Origin: Lichenostomus cassidix
Taxonomy: Eukaryota; Chordata; Aves; Passeriformes; Meliphagidae
Length of the DNA stretch: 64,000 nucleotides
Direction of reading: 5' to 3'
Assembly (NCBI GenBank): GCA_008360975.2
Contig: CM039183.1
Span: 82,124,350 to 82,188,349 of the forward strand
Part shown: piece after piece, positions 63,883 to 64,000 of the stretch
Position numbering within the stretch: position 1 is the stretch's first letter
How the letters are laid out: the number at the start of each line of letters is the position of its first letter
Program-made: the position numbers and the translations under genes
The notes under the pieces: model-generated
Seen by the model: the letters and a program-made list of their open reading frames with translations, nothing else
Databases searched by the model: none
What the model was told of the DNA's origin: nothing

Positions 63883-64000
63883 TAATGATAGGATAATTAA
63901 GTTTGGAAAGGATCCCCAGGTCAACTCCCTCTTCAAAGCAGGGATGTTTTAACAGACCACATTGAACAGGACAATGTTCAGTCAAGATCTGAAAACCTGC
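63883..64000 (-). mobile_element. CR1 LINE fragment, reverse strand, cut by window edge
   Basis: The plus strand reads 'aagtttggaaaggatcccca', 'ggtcaactccctcttcaaag' and 'cattgaacaggacaatgttc', the reverse complement of a CR1 3' end. The 3' tail is on the left at about 63883 and the element continues beyond the window. Confidence 0.85.

Overview
This 64 kb window looks like nuclear DNA from a bird, probably a songbird. The evidence is several degraded copies of CR1, the dominant avian LINE. Their 3' ends carry the familiar 'ggttggaacttgatggtc' and 'ttctatgattctatga' wording. There are also solo LTRs whose wording resembles passerine endogenous retroviruses. The rest is AT-rich and full of stops, with no operon-like spacing and no dense coding. 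I find no protein-coding gene, tRNA, rRNA or CRISPR array that I can defend. The longest open frames fall in microsatellites, CR1 tails, an LTR or unremarkable sequence, and none reads as a known protein. The window is therefore intergenic (gene desert) or inside a large intron; the sequence alone does not say which.

Layout. From 1 to 12 kb: AT-rich unique sequence with one possible splice-flanked non-coding exon (507-584), a 308-base pure-purine GGGA/GGAA tract (1220-1527) and an LTR-like block (3186-3551). From 13 to 25 kb: an ATATG-type repeat, two forward CR1 tails (15.9 and 20.6 kb), a guanine-poor tract that may be an old diverged tandem repeat (16.8-18.1 kb), a strong palindromic element (22577-22648), and two CR1 fragments joined head to head (24.7-24.9 kb). 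From 25 to 36 kb: mostly unique, with a possible LTR-derived block at 25.1-25.6 kb and a T/G-rich stretch at 28.5 kb. From 36 to 44 kb: a GC-richer block of unknown origin, then a textbook reverse-strand solo LTR (37677-38300) with target duplication, then a three-phase TTTC/TTCC/TGTC microsatellite. From 46 to 50 kb: an ancient CR1/L3-like tail, a decayed LTR, a TAGATA array and a second textbook solo LTR (49713-50187). From 50 to 64 kb: unique sequence, two CR1 tails in tandem (59.2-59.7 kb) and a reverse CR1 running off the right edge.

The two clean solo LTRs lie on opposite strands and have different target-duplication lengths (5 and 4 bases), so they come from at least two retrovirus lineages. 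I see no undescribed functional system here. The most checkable observations are the solo LTRs, the palindromic element, the long purine tract and the guanine-poor repeat-like tract.
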